A stretch of DNA of 64,000 bases from Tildeniella nuda ZEHNDER 1965/U140 (GCA_019358895.1 JAHHIG010000022.1:1-64000), one strand, 5' to 3'; counted from the stretch's first letter, positions 28,208 through 37,603 are shown. Notes: generated from the sequence alone by a model not told the origin. Numbers and translations are program-made.

Positions 28208-29269
28208 ATGAGCGTTACCTGGAATCGCCATCACATTCTGTCGTTAGCAGACTTTACCCCTGACGAATACGACACCGTACTGCAAACTGCCAATAGCTTT
28301 CGGGAGGTGCTATCACGACGCACCAAAAAAGTGCCGACGCTGCAAGGACAGGTGGTTGCCAACTTGTTTTTTGAATCGTCTACCCGTACACGCAGCAGCT
28401 TTGAGTTAGCCGCCAAGCGTCTTTCTGCCGATACCCTTAACTTTGCGCCTGGTACTTCGTCGTTGACCAAAGGCGAAACGATTCTCGACACGGCTAAAAC
28501 CTACCTGGCAATGGGTACCGATCTCATGGTGATTCGTCACCGCGAAGCCGGGGTGCCACAGGCGATCGCCAATGAGATGGATCGCCTTGGCGTGAAAGTG
28601 GGTGTGCTCAATGCGGGTGACGGTCAGCACGAACACCCATCGCAAGCGCTGCTGGATCTCTTCACAATCACTACGCTCCTCGACCCGGATCATCCTCATC
28701 TCGCGCTGCTGAAAGACAAGAAGATTGCGATCGTCGGCGATATTCTCCATTCCCGCGTGGCACGCTCTAACCTTTGGAGCCTCACTGCCAGCGGTGCCGA
28801 AGTGCATCTGGCGGGACCGCCAACGTTGGTGCCACAGCTATTTGCAGACTATGTGACGGAAGATAAGTCTAAGGGATTAAGGCTAAAGGCTAAAAGTGAG
28901 CAACTCGATTCATCCGTTATCCGTTATCCTTCATCCTTGCAGCGAAAGCTGTTCCTCCACTGGTCACTCGAACCCGCTCTCCGCGATGCTGATTTTGTGA
29001 TGACGTTGCGGCTACAGAAAGAGCGGATGACCAACCATTTGCTGCCGAGTTTGCGGGAGTACCATCAGCAGTTTGGCATCACGCGCGATCGTCTCAAGCT
29101 CTGCAAACCCGATGTCAAAGTACTGCATCCCGGTCCCGTCAATCGCGGGGTCGAAATTAGCTCAGACTTGATGGATGATCCCCAGTTCAGTCTCATTTCG
29201 CAGCAGGTTACTAGTGGTGTAGCGGTACGCATGGCACTGCTATATCTCATGGGCAGCAGTAAACTTTAA
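28208..29269 (+). CDS. pyrB: Aspartate carbamoyltransferase catalytic subunit, with repeat-derived insert
   Basis: 353 residues from the ATG at 28208. The carbamoyl-phosphate motif SSTRTR is at 57-62; [18 protein letters not shown] and [14 protein letters not shown] are further signatures. The enzyme makes N-carbamoyl-aspartate in pyrimidine synthesis. Residues about 218-247 (DNA about 28860-28950) read [14 protein letters not shown] and SSVIRYPSS and come from an AAGGCTA/CCGTTAT-type tandem repeat inserted in frame in the region between LFADY and [10 protein letters not shown]. This makes the protein about 25 residues longer than expected. The longer frame from 28100 is not supported. It converges with the hepT remnant, overlapping by 4 bp. 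Confidence 0.95.
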   Translation: MSVTWNRHHILSLADFTPDEYDTVLQTANSFREVLSRRTKKVPTLQGQVVANLFFESSTRTRSSFELAAKRLSADTLNFAPGTSSLTKGETILDTAKTYLAMGTDLMVIRHREAGVPQAIANEMDRLGVKVGVLNAGDGQHEHPSQALLDLFTITTLLDPDHPHLALLKDKKIAIVGDILHSRVARSNLWSLTASGAEVHLAGPPTLVPQLFADYVTEDKSKGLRLKAKSEQLDSSVIRYPSSLQRKLFLHWSLEPALRDADFVMTLRLQKERMTNHLLPSLREYHQQFGITRDRLKLCKPDVKVLHPGPVNRGVEISSDLMDDPQFSLISQQVTSGVAVRMALLYLMGSSKL

Positions 29270-29646
29270 GACAGCCTCGTTTCTGAGGCAACCTGGTTCA
29301 TTGGTGAATTGTCTTTAGCGGCTACTAATGGTTCGACATAGCCAAGCAATTGAGGTAAATTTTCGTTGATGACGGTTCAAACTTCATCGAGGTCAACTTC
29401 ATCATAGTCATGGGTAAGAACATCACGTATTCCTGCAATCTGCTTCCAGGGAATGGCTGGATGTTGTTCTCTGAAATCTAACGACAGTCTTTTGGTTGCT
29501 TCACCAATAATCGTGATACGACGCACAATAGCATCTTGCTTTTCAATATTTGCTGCTAAAGCGTCTGGGTTGACTCCTTCAACATACTGGAAGATCAGTT
29601 TGATTGCTTCTATGATGTCAACCAGAGCTTCTTGATCACGCAACAT
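29266..29646 (-). pseudogene. HepT-like ribonuclease toxin (DUF86) with premature stop
   Basis: The frame from the ATG at 29646 gives 89 residues and then TGA (29379-29377). Reading on in the same frame continues TVINENLPQLLGYVEPLV to a TAA at 29268-29266, 126 residues in all, close to normal DUF86 length. The stop sits where TGG (Trp) is expected after LDEV, so a single TGG to TGA change is the simplest explanation. The HEPN active-site motif R-x4-H-x-Y is intact at R74-H79-Y81 (RDVLTHDY), so a truncated product could still be folded and active, or the gene may be dead. Its partner mntA overlaps its start by 11 bp. Confidence 0.85.
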
Positions 29647-29974
29647 AGATAAGTTCTGCTGAATTCAGAATGTTGTTGCGTCGAATCCAGTTTCGGCTTT
29701 GCTCGATCGCTCTTCTGCTAACCAAATCAACCTGACGATGCAGGAGTGTTTGCAGTTCCTCTTGCATCACCATTTTTTCAAACAATCCTCGTTTTGATGT
29801 CGGTTGATAAGTAACTAACACGTCTACGTCGCTATTGGGGCAAAAGTCATCGCGGAGGATAGAACCAAAGAGCGCCAATTCGGCAACGTGCCACCGCTGA
29901 CAAAAGGCAACCAATTGCGTATGGGATATACCCAGGCGATCGTAGAGCTTAGAACGGGAAGCTGGTAGGTTCAT
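29636..29974 (-). CDS. MntA-type nucleotidyltransferase antitoxin
   Basis: 112 residues. The minimal nucleotidyltransferase motif is G37-S38 followed by D49 and D51 (FGSILRDDFCPNSDVDVLV). In MntA/HepT systems this enzyme AMPylates the tyrosine of the HEPN R-x4-H-x-Y motif and so silences the toxin. The ATG is at 29974 and the 3' end overlaps hepT by 11 bp, the usual gene order. The pair lies in an accessory zone with other decayed genes. Confidence 0.88.
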   Translation of the reverse strand: MNLPASRSKLYDRLGISHTQLVAFCQRWHVAELALFGSILRDDFCPNSDVDVLVTYQPTSKRGLFEKMVMQEELQTLLHRQVDLVSRRAIEQSRNWIRRNNILNSAELIYVA

Positions 29975-30122
29975 GATGCAGGTTGAGGGCGGCGATCAAT
30001 CTCCAAGTTAATGATAAGCCACAGACTTGAGCTTTAACTCAATCGTCTCTATCGTTGGCATCTTTGCCCATGCGGTATTTGATGGTGTCGCGTTCTTCGC
30101 ATCGCTTCCAGGTTCCTCATTG

Positions 30123-30950
30123 TCATTTAGCCGCCGCTTCACGTTCGCCAAATCGACCTTTAAGGACATAGCTCAGAAGACCACCATATTCTCTGGCAAT
30201 AATGTTCAGGCGCTCTCGGTAGCCCAAGTCAGAGGGCACCGCATTCGGGTGAGCAATGACCTCAAACCCTAAACTTTGGAAGGTGAGGCGCGATCGCAGC
30301 ATATGGGGCGAGTCTGTGACTAAAATGATGTGCTTGACGCTCTGAGGCAGCAATAAATCGGCTGTGAACTGGGCGTTTTCTTCAGTCGTCAGGGAACAAT
30401 TTTCGCCGCTGATTGCATCGCTAGGAATACCCTTTTTTAGCAATTGGTACACAAGCCACTTCGCATCACCACGTCCACTCACAAAAATGCGTGGGGCGCG
30501 TTTTGCCTGCCAGAGTGCAAATGTTGCGTCAAGGCGATCGCTCATAAAGCGCCAGCCTCGACCCAGAACCACGATCGCGTCTGCCTGAGCACCCGAATCA
30601 GCCGGGATCTGGCTTGTCAGCGTCTGTGTTGCCAGAGCAAGCCCTGGTGGAGATGTAATCAAGAGGCAGGCTAAGGTCAGCGTAATCACGACTTGGGTAC
30701 GCCGTCGATTCCAGCGGCACTGTCGGCACCATTGCTGGAGGCGCTGTCGCTGGGAGGGTTGACGCAGCATCCACACCAGCCAAACCACAGCCAAAACGAG
30801 CAGCGCCAGCAGTGTGAGGCGTACTGGTAGGGAAAGCGGCTGAGTCAGGCGCTTGGAAATTACCTGAGTGAACATCACCCAACGGCTCCGTAACCGGGGG
30901 CACGCATTAGAATCGAGCATTTGACTGCTGAGAGCAAGTATCGGCATCAC
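30123..30950 (-). CDS. YdcF/ElyC-family (DUF218) membrane protein, second tandem copy
   Basis: 275 residues. Two hydrophobic segments (about 42-62 and 86-106) anchor the N-terminus; the DUF218 core follows: ADAIVVLGRGWRF, RIFVSGRGDAKWLV, TTEENAQFTADLL and ILVTDSPHMLRSRLTF. Family members act in envelope polysaccharide or undecaprenyl-linked processes, but the reaction is not established. The first ATG (30950) overlaps the end of the upstream paralogue by 4 bp, so the two are translationally coupled. It is clearly similar to the neighbour at 30947-31756, a tandem duplication that has diverged mainly in the membrane part. Confidence 0.88.
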   Translation of the reverse strand: MMPILALSSQMLDSNACPRLRSRWVMFTQVISKRLTQPLSLPVRLTLLALLVLAVVWLVWMLRQPSQRQRLQQWCRQCRWNRRRTQVVITLTLACLLITSPPGLALATQTLTSQIPADSGAQADAIVVLGRGWRFMSDRLDATFALWQAKRAPRIFVSGRGDAKWLVYQLLKKGIPSDAISGENCSLTTEENAQFTADLLLPQSVKHIILVTDSPHMLRSRLTFQSLGFEVIAHPNAVPSDLGYRERLNIIAREYGGLLSYVLKGRFGEREAAAK

Positions 30951-31756
30951 ATTGCAGGAGCAGCCGATCGATCAGACAATGTATCTAGAGGGACGATCGC
31001 GGTTGGGTTCAGATCGGCTTCTGACGGTTCACGGGGTAAAAAGCGTCCCCGCAGACCATAGCCAACGATGCCTAAATATTCTCGGAAAACCAGATAGGCT
31101 TTTTTCCTGGTATCTAAACGATTGGGCAGTGGGTTGGTGTGAGGTGTCACGTCAAACCCAAGGCTGCGAAAGGTCAGGAGCGATCGCAGCATATGCGGCG
31201 GGTCAGTCACTAGCAAAATGCGGTGTACATTCTTTGGCTGTAACAGGGCGGCAGTAAAGCGAGCGTTTTCTTCGGTTGTGCGCGAGCAGGGTTCGCCATC
31301 GATCGCGCCAGCAGGAATGCCCTTTTGTGCAAGCATGTCCGCAATCTCCTGGGCATCACCCGAACCACTGGCAAAGATCAGCGGTGCGCGTCGCGCGTCC
31401 CAAAGCTGAGCGGAAACGTCTACTCGCTCTGGTCTAAGCTCACCGCCTCGCCCCAAGACAACGATCGCGTCTGCCGTTGTACCCGCATCGGATGGCAGAA
31501 AAGCGACCAGGATGCGATTGCCGATTTTAAGCATCGGTGGCGAAAGCGTCAGCAAGTAAGCGCACAATAGCGTTGCGCCTAGTCCACTAATGCGCCGTCG
31601 CCACCGCAAGCGACGAAACAACAAAGGCAACAACGTGAGGCATATCAAGGGTGGGAGCACCAGTGCTGGCGTTGTGAGCCAGTCAAAAACCTGCCAGGAG
31701 AACGCTGTCCACGAGTTTATGAGCGGTTTTTGTATGCACAGTGATGGGTCTAGCAT
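30947..31756 (-). CDS. YdcF/ElyC-family (DUF218) membrane protein, first tandem copy
   Basis: 269 residues. The N-terminus has two hydrophobic stretches (about 30-50 and 57-77); the core shows ADAIVVLGRGGEL, LIFASGSGDAQEIAD, TTEENARFTAALL and ILLVTDPPHMLRSLLTF, parallel to the downstream paralogue. A polar C-terminal extension (EPSEADLNPTAIVPLD) is unique to this copy. The gene is divergent from moaE, and a perfect 18-bp palindrome lies in the shared upstream region (31912-31929). Confidence 0.88.
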   Translation of the reverse strand: MLDPSLCIQKPLINSWTAFSWQVFDWLTTPALVLPPLICLTLLPLLFRRLRWRRRISGLGATLLCAYLLTLSPPMLKIGNRILVAFLPSDAGTTADAIVVLGRGGELRPERVDVSAQLWDARRAPLIFASGSGDAQEIADMLAQKGIPAGAIDGEPCSRTTEENARFTAALLQPKNVHRILLVTDPPHMLRSLLTFRSLGFDVTPHTNPLPNRLDTRKKAYLVFREYLGIVGYGLRGRFLPREPSEADLNPTAIVPLDTLSDRSAAPAM

Positions 31757-31911
31757 TGCTGTTACCTGATCAATTTCAGTTTGTACTCAACGATGGTCGT
31801 CAGTGCTTGCACCCAAAGGCGCTTTAAATCAAAGCGCCACATACTCAAAAAAAGGGAGCGAAAATTGCGAGGCACCCAATGCGATCGTTCTTACCTTAAC
31901 CTCTTCAAGTT

Positions 31912-31929
31912 TTAACAAACGTTTGTTAA
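31912..31929. promoter_or_regulatory. Perfect 18-bp palindrome between ydcF-like and moaE
   Basis: TTAACAAAC (31912-31920) followed directly by its reverse complement GTTTGTTAA (31921-31929). Its size and symmetry are those of operators for TetR-type dimers. It lies 156 bp upstream of the ydcF-like start and 132 bp upstream of moaE. No repressor gene is adjacent. Confidence 0.6.
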
Positions 31930-32060
31930 GGGAACATCCTACCCTTCACAGACAGCGCTCTGGCTCATTTACAGCTACACTTAGGACTATTAAAGTCTCG
32001 TTCCTTTGACGCTGATATGTCGCTGAGGCAACAGTTTTAAGCAGCTATCGACACCGCTTT

Positions 32061-32552
32061 ATGCAAACTAAACCGTCTCACATTCTTTCTGACTCCAAGC
32101 ACAGCGGCGACAGCTTAGCCATTACCTTTGCACCGCTGCTGCTATCAGAGGCGTATGCGCTGGCAGACGATCGTGCCAATGGCGCGATCGTCGTGATGAG
32201 TGGTACAGTACGCCATCAAACCGACGGCAAACCCGTAGTCGCGCTGGAATATCAGGCGTATGAGCCAATGGCGCTGCAAATCTTTCGCCAAATTGCAAAC
32301 GACATTCATACCCGTTGGCTGGATGCCAATCGCGTTGTGATCCATCACCGTACAGGACGATTAGAGCTGGGTGAGATTAGTGTGCTGGTCGCAGTTGGTT
32401 GTCCGCATCGGGCAGAAGCATTTGAGGCGTGTCAGTATGCGATCGACACTCTCAAACACAACGCACCGATCTGGAAAAAAGAGCACTGGGCAGATGGTTC
32501 CAGCAGTTGGGTCAGTATTGGCGCTTGTGAACAGTCTGGAGAAGATTGCTGA
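32061..32552 (+). CDS. moaE: Molybdopterin synthase catalytic subunit MoaE
   Basis: 163 residues. GAIVVMSGTVRHQTDGKPV, ALEYQAYEPMALQ, VVIHHRTGRLELGEISVLVA and the C-terminal KKEHWADGSSSWV are MoaE signatures, including the active-site Lys region. With MoaD it converts cyclic pyranopterin monophosphate into molybdopterin. About 20 N-terminal residues are extra compared with typical MoaE; the ATG at 32061 is the first in frame. MoaD and other moa genes are not in the window. Confidence 0.95.
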   Translation: MQTKPSHILSDSKHSGDSLAITFAPLLLSEAYALADDRANGAIVVMSGTVRHQTDGKPVVALEYQAYEPMALQIFRQIANDIHTRWLDANRVVIHHRTGRLELGEISVLVAVGCPHRAEAFEACQYAIDTLKHNAPIWKKEHWADGSSSWVSIGACEQSGEDC

Positions 32553-32772
32553 GGCTCCAACGCACATCAATGTGAGGCAATCTTACCTTGCTCATTCACT
32601 CAGAGCAGGTGAACGAAGACAGTATGCCCAAACAGGGTTTTGATGTGGGGTAGGCTAACTCGCCCACTTTGCTGGTGCTTAAGCCAACGCCATTCAGTCA
32701 TTCGTTAGGGTTCAATCTGCTGTTCCTTGGCGTAATTGTTTATGCTTTGTACCAGCTACTGACTTTGTAAGA

Positions 32773-33114
32773 GTGCAGCCAATGTTAATTCCGAATGCAG
32801 AAAATGCAGTCGTTGATATTCGCAAACTGCGTGACTATTGCCTAAATCTAGAACACGACGACGGAAAGCACAAAGCTCGGCTTTTTTCATCAATTCTTGG
32901 GATGACGGCTGACAATGCTGAGGCATTGCGCCACATTTTGCTTGAACTCATTCAAACTCACGAAGCTCAGTTAGGGAGGCGGGATGCGTTCGGGCAACGT
33001 TACACGCTAGATTGCACGATTGAATGGCAAAATAGAAGTGCAACCCTTCGGAGTAGCTGGATTATTGAGCATGATTCGGAGGTTCCGAGATTAACAACCT
33101 GCTATCCTCTGTAG
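32773..33114 (+). CDS. DUF6883 family protein
   Basis: 113 residues. VVDIRKLRDYCLNLEHDDGK, HKARLFSSILGMTADNAEAL and the C-terminal SEVPRLTTCYPL match the DUF6883 family as I know it. No catalytic function is known; relatives occur beside small DUF4926 genes and sometimes near toxin-type loci. The downstream DUF4926 gene starts only 9 bp after the stop, so they form a two-gene unit. The start at 32773 is an ATG 5 codons upstream of another possible Met. Confidence 0.75.
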   Translation: MQPMLIPNAENAVVDIRKLRDYCLNLEHDDGKHKARLFSSILGMTADNAEALRHILLELIQTHEAQLGRRDAFGQRYTLDCTIEWQNRSATLRSSWIIEHDSEVPRLTTCYPL

Positions 33115-33123
33115 TGCCTGGAG

Positions 33124-33381
33124 GTGATAAGAGTGGCAAAGAATACAGTCAAATTGCTAGATGTTGTCGCCTTAACTGTTGACCTTCCTGAATACAACCT
33201 GTGGCGTGGACAAGTTGGGACAGTGGTTGAACTGTTGGCTAACGGTGCAGCGTTTGAGGTTGAATTTAGCGATCGTGACGGACGCACTTATGAATCTGTT
33301 GGGTTGCGTCCAGAGCAAATCATGGTGCTGCATTTCGAGCCAGCATCACCTGATATGAAGCCTGAAATGGTCACAGCGTAA
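33124..33381 (+). CDS. DUF4926 family protein
   Basis: 85 residues from a GTG at 33124 (a GTG three codons later is an alternative). KLLDVVALTVDLPEYNLWRG, QVGTVVELLANGAAFEVEF and GLRPEQIMVL are typical of DUF4926, a small beta-rich SH3-like fold. Paired with DUF6883 upstream. A toxin-antitoxin or immunity role has been guessed for such pairs but nothing in the sequence proves it. Confidence 0.75.
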   Translation: MIRVAKNTVKLLDVVALTVDLPEYNLWRGQVGTVVELLANGAAFEVEFSDRDGRTYESVGLRPEQIMVLHFEPASPDMKPEMVTA

Positions 33382-33436
33382 GCGGCACAACAACGCCCAT
33401 GCACCCGACCGCCAAAAGTTGATCGGTTGAGATCGA

Positions 33437-33613
33437 GTTGAAGAAGCCTTTTCTCTATCCGATCAAGTGGTGGTGATGACGCACGGTCGCGTGGATCAGA
33501 TTGCCACACCAGACGAACTCTTTAACAAACCGGGTTCTCAGTTTGTTGCCAAGTTTATGGAGCGATCGCCCTTGCACTATCCAACCACTCCCTGTCTAGT
33601 TCGCCGCCGCTAA
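33437..33613 (+). pseudogene. C-terminal fragment of an ABC transporter ATPase (sulfate/CysA-like)
   Basis: 58 codons ending at a TAA. VEEAFSLSDQVVVMTHGRVD and PDELFNKPGSQFVAKFMER match the end of the nucleotide-binding domain of importer ATPases of the sulfate/molybdate class (switch region and following helix). The Walker A, Q-loop and signature motifs are all missing. The tail (SPLHYPTTPCLVRRR) is unrelated. It is a remnant only. Confidence 0.82.
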
Positions 33614-34138
33614 CAGACGACGCTAGGCGGCTTGGCGATCGGCTTATTAGCTCTAGCAGTTCCCCAAACCCTCTTTTTTGGCGAGAAAGAAATTCAAACG
33701 ATCGTCGAAACAGGCGCAAACTTAGGGCTGACCATGCTGCTGATCATTGGCTTTACTAAAATGCTGGCGATTAGCGTCACTCTACATTCTGGCTTTCGGG
33801 GTGGCTTCATCTTTCCGTTGTTTTACCTCGGTACAACGTTTGGCTACGCGATCGCACTTAGTGTCCCTGGCATTCATCCCACGATCGCAATGGTGTGTAT
33901 GATGGCAGCCGTGAATGTCGCAATTACCAAAACGCCCATCAGCAGTACGGTGATTCTGAGCGTTTTGTCTGATACGGCAATGGTGCCAGTCATTTTGATT
34001 GCCAGCTTCACGAGCTTTTTGCTCACAACCCAGGTTTCGCTGATTGGCACACAGCGATCGCGCACCATCTTTCCCAACGAACCACGTTATCAAGCGGTGC
34101 CACAGGCGATCGTAGTAGAAGTGCCTGTAGAGGCGTAA
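33614..34138 (+). pseudogene. C-terminal part of a ClC-type chloride channel/antiporter
   Basis: Reads in the same frame straight on from the stop of the ABC fragment. GGLAIGLLALAVPQTLFFGE, LHSGFRGGFIFPLFYLGTTF and the following helices match the second half of ClC proteins (the GGxFxP selectivity segment). The N-terminal half is absent: about 170 residues remain of roughly 400. A TTG at 33632 could start a short product, but as a channel it would be incomplete. Its junction to the ABC piece suggests a deletion that brought two genes together. Confidence 0.82.
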
Positions 34139-34155
34139 AGGGTTGTTAAGCAATG

Positions 34156-34362
<207 letters not shown>

Positions 34363-34373
34363 AACCACTCCCT

Positions 34374-35498
34374 CTAACCCATCCCAGGAATAAAGCTGCT
34401 GCTGAGTCGTTTGAGCGCCTTGTTCGCAACGTCAGCGTAGCGTAACTCACCGCACAAAATCTGCCCAATCCGCTCGGTGGCAGAAGGTCGTTTAATCCCC
34501 ACTTTGTAGCCAATATTGGGGATGCGGTAAAACACACCTGCTAACCGTTGTGCCCAAACCATGTCGGCTCCCCACTCGTTGTTGATGAGGTCGGTATAGC
34601 TTTGCAGTGCTTTGGCGTTGCCGCTTAGTGCTTCGTCGATCGCCCCTGCCGCTTTAACTCCAGTAAAAATTGCCGGACGAATGCCTTCAGCCGTGAAGGG
34701 ATCGACGACACACGCAGCCTCCCCTGCCAGCAGTGCATTTTGCGTATGCAGCGTTTGATTCCCGTCCCACAAGCAGAGCGAGTGAGCGGTGAGTTGCCCC
34801 GCGTCCACATCCAGACCGGACTTTTGAGCGTACTCGGTCAGTTGGCTGTTCAGGTCGGTGGGATCGTTCCCCCGGAAGGTGGCAATACCGAGTGAATAGC
34901 CGTCAGTTTTGGGAAAGCGCCAGATGTAGCCGTTTTTGACCATACCAAATTCAAAGTAAGCCTTCTCTGAGTCAACTTGCGCTGGCACTTCCAGCACAGC
35001 CCCAGAACGCCGTTTGGGTTCTTTAAAGCCAAGCCATTTCGATGTGGGTCCTTTAGCACCATCAGCAGCAATAAGATAGCGTCCAGTCACAACACCCTTC
35101 GCAGTATTGACCTGCCAATGGTCACGCTTAAACTCAATGCCAGTCGCTTCCGTCTCATCTCGCAATTCAGCGCCCTGTGACTGCGCTTGCTGCACGAGAA
35201 AGTGATCAAACACGTCACGCCGAACCATCCACATGGGTTCAGCCGTTTTCAGCTTGGCATCGACGGGATCACCGAGCTTCCAGGTGTAGCAGATGTTCTC
35301 CAGCTTGCGATCGATTACAGGTGCAAAGTCAAAGTCAAACCACTGCGCGATCGCGGGAGACACACCACCACTACAGGGCTTATAGCGAGGCAATGCCTGC
35401 TTTTCTAGTAGTAAGACCGATCGTCCACGCTTTGCCAGATGGTAGGCGGCACTAGCGCCAGCAGGACCAGCTCCCACAATTATGCAGTCAAACATCAT
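34374..35498 (-). CDS. Geranylgeranyl reductase family flavoprotein
   Basis: 374 residues. The FAD-binding motif is GAGPAGAS (9-16), followed by LLLEKQALPRYKPCSGGV, the family's PYxxCGGG-like loop, and AGEAACVVDPFTAEGIRPA, the conserved FAD-phosphate segment. Members reduce the isoprenoid chain of chlorophyll or tocopherol precursors or of other prenyl lipids; this one is not the standard ChlP by eye (shorter, with a different C-terminus), so the substrate is left open. Start ATG at 35498 (second Met next codon). Confidence 0.9.
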   Translation of the reverse strand: MMFDCIIVGAGPAGASAAYHLAKRGRSVLLLEKQALPRYKPCSGGVSPAIAQWFDFDFAPVIDRKLENICYTWKLGDPVDAKLKTAEPMWMVRRDVFDHFLVQQAQSQGAELRDETEATGIEFKRDHWQVNTAKGVVTGRYLIAADGAKGPTSKWLGFKEPKRRSGAVLEVPAQVDSEKAYFEFGMVKNGYIWRFPKTDGYSLGIATFRGNDPTDLNSQLTEYAQKSGLDVDAGQLTAHSLCLWDGNQTLHTQNALLAGEAACVVDPFTAEGIRPAIFTGVKAAGAIDEALSGNAKALQSYTDLINNEWGADMVWAQRLAGVFYRIPNIGYKVGIKRPSATERIGQILCGELRYADVANKALKRLSSSFIPGMG

Positions 35499-35851
35499 GC
35501 CATTTTCCTCATCAAGACTTCAGGTACTCACGCCAGCGTTTTAGCTGTTTCAGCGTGACACAACTTGAGATGAATGTCCCGTTCTACGTATTCGCCTCAA
35601 TTATGCGATTCAACAGTTATACGGAGTGCAAAGCTCCGATAAGAATCTTAGGATGGAAGCATAAATCTTTCATGAAGCATTCCGCATCCACTTACCAGCT
35701 TTTAGCGGTTAGCGCTTAGCGCTTAGTTTTCAGCCGATTCTCATAACCTTGCAAAAGAATCAACTGAACGCGAGTGATCAGACGTGCACAAGTGAACCAT
35801 CAACGGCTGAATGCTCATGTCCGCTGCAACCAATTTGGTGAGGCTAAACTT

Positions 35852-36043
35852 ATGTTTTGGGAACTTTGTATTCGGTATCCAAACGGACAAGAACGCGCCT
35901 TGCGTTCTTACAGAAACCGTGAAGTCGCCCTTAAGCGCATTGATGCCATTTATTTGGACGGCTATCCAATGCACGTTGCCTATATTGTGCGTCCCGCGCA
36001 GGAGGTAGCGTTTAGCGGTCAGCTCTCAGCTTTCAGCGTTTAA
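35852..36043 (+). CDS. Small conserved hypothetical protein, 63 aa
   Basis: Start at the ATG 35852; the longer frame from 35774 is unconvincing. The body FWELCIRYPNGQERALRSYR to HVAYIVRPAQEV looks like a small alpha/beta protein found in cyanobacteria; function unknown. The last 11 residues (AFSGQLSAFSV) are translated from a GGTCAGC/TCTCAGC repeat tract, so the natural stop was probably earlier and the repeat has extended the gene. Confidence 0.55.
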   Translation: MFWELCIRYPNGQERALRSYRNREVALKRIDAIYLDGYPMHVAYIVRPAQEVAFSGQLSAFSV

Positions 36044-36339
36044 CGTAGATTTGGGTTCAGGAATGGTGGTTAGCCGTCAGTGGTTAAGCCTGTGTTGGTA
36101 AAGCAATGGCAAAGCCGATCGCTCATCCCTGACGTTCACAGTACTTACGTAGAAAAGAGTCTACAACCCTCGCAAAAAGGCAGCAAGGGGAACTATAGGT
36201 TTCAAGCTTCAAGTGCATCAGTTCGATTTCAGTAACATCATGCACAGCACCTCTTCTACAACCTTGCTAACAGCAACAGCCCCAACTTTGTTGCTGACCG
36301 CTGATAGCTGACCGCTGATAGCTGACCGCTGATAGCTAA
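36044..36339. other. Noncoding gap before frr
   Basis: Nothing gene-like. It holds GCTGATA/GCTGACC repeats at 36296-36335. Confidence 0.5.
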
Positions 36340-36888
36340 CTAAACAGTCATGATGTCTTTTTCTTTATCAGCAAGCACTTCCTCGATTTTGGTGACGTAT
36401 TTGTCGGTGAGCTTTTGCACCTTATCTTGCAGGTCACGTGCTTCATCCTCAGCAAGATCACTGTTTTTCTCTTGCTTGCGAATGGAGTCAACTGCGTCGC
36501 GTCGAATGTTGCGAACAGAGACTTTGCCTTCTTCGGCATACTTTGCCGCTATTTTGACGAACTCTTTGCGCCGATCGCTGGTCAACGGTGGAATGTTTAA
36601 GCGAATGATGGAGCCATCATTATTGGGCGTGAGTCCCACATCAGACAGCGAAATCGCTCGTTCAATCAAGCTCAGGCTACCGCGATCGAACGGTTGCACT
36701 GTAATGGTGGATGAATCAGGGGTGTTGATGTTGGCGAGTGTTTTTAATGGCGTTGGCGCACCGTAGTACTCCACCTGTACGCGATCGAGAATCGACGCAT
36801 TTGCTCGCCCTGTGCGAATGGTATTAAACGACCGTTGAGTCGCTTCTACCGCTTTCTGCATGTGCTCTTCAATGTCAGCTAACTTCAC
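36340..36888 (-). CDS. frr: Ribosome recycling factor
   Basis: 182 residues from a GTG at 36888, which gives [19 protein letters not shown], the usual RRF start; the ATG at 36912 would add eight foreign residues and overlap pyrH further. [20 protein letters not shown] and [20 protein letters not shown] are family motifs. RRF splits post-termination ribosomes with EF-G. The start overlaps the pyrH stop by 14 bp, and a GGAGG lies about 10 bp upstream within pyrH, so translation is coupled. Confidence 0.96.
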   Translation of the reverse strand: MKLADIEEHMQKAVEATQRSFNTIRTGRANASILDRVQVEYYGAPTPLKTLANINTPDSSTITVQPFDRGSLSLIERAISLSDVGLTPNNDGSIIRLNIPPLTSDRRKEFVKIAAKYAEEGKVSVRNIRRDAVDSIRKQEKNSDLAEDEARDLQDKVQKLTDKYVTKIEEVLADKEKDIMTV

Positions 36889-37603
36889 AAGAACCTCCGA
36901 CAAGCGTACCAATTTGTTCTCCCGCCACGGCTCGACACACGTTTCCTTTGACGGAAAGGTCGAACACGATGATGGGTATATTGTTGTCCTTACATAAGGA
37001 TATCGCAGTACTGTCCATCACCCGTAGATCGTGGGTAAGAATATGTCCATAGGTAAGGGTCTTGTAACGACGTGCATCAGGGTTAAGGCGCGGGTCAGAA
37101 TCATACACGCCATCCACTTTGGTTGCTTTGAATAGCACATCGGCACTAATTTCTGCTGCTCGGAGCGCTGCGGTTGTGTCGGTTGTGAAGAACGGATTGC
37201 CCGAACCCGCACCAAAAATCACCACTCGTCCTTTTTCAAGGTGACGAATGGCGCGTCGTCGGATGTAGGGTTCAGCAACCTCCTGCATGGAAATCGCCGT
37301 TTGGACACGAGTGGGTACGCCAATCTGCTCCAACGCGTCTTGCAGCGTCATAGCATTCATGACAGTGGCAATCATGCCGATGTAGTCAGCCGTAGCACGA
37401 TCCATGCCAGCAGCAGCGCCTTTGACTCCACGAAAAATGTTGCCCCCGCCGACGACGATCGCGACTTGTACGCCGCTGGCATTAACCTGTGAGACCTCTT
37501 GAGCAATGTCTTGTACAATGTTCGGATCGATTCCGTAGGAAAGCTCACCCATGAGGGCTTCACCGCTCAACTTCAGCACAACCCGCTGATACGTGACTCC
37601 CAT
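36875..37603 (-). CDS. pyrH: UMP kinase
   Basis: 242 residues. [46 protein letters not shown] and [13 protein letters not shown] are typical of bacterial UMP kinase, a hexameric amino-acid-kinase-fold enzyme that makes UDP. The pyrH-frr order is very common in bacteria. Start ATG at 37603. Confidence 0.97.
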   Translation of the reverse strand: MGVTYQRVVLKLSGEALMGELSYGIDPNIVQDIAQEVSQVNASGVQVAIVVGGGNIFRGVKGAAAGMDRATADYIGMIATVMNAMTLQDALEQIGVPTRVQTAISMQEVAEPYIRRRAIRHLEKGRVVIFGAGSGNPFFTTDTTAALRAAEISADVLFKATKVDGVYDSDPRLNPDARRYKTLTYGHILTHDLRVMDSTAISLCKDNNIPIIVFDLSVKGNVCRAVAGEQIGTLVGGSCEVS

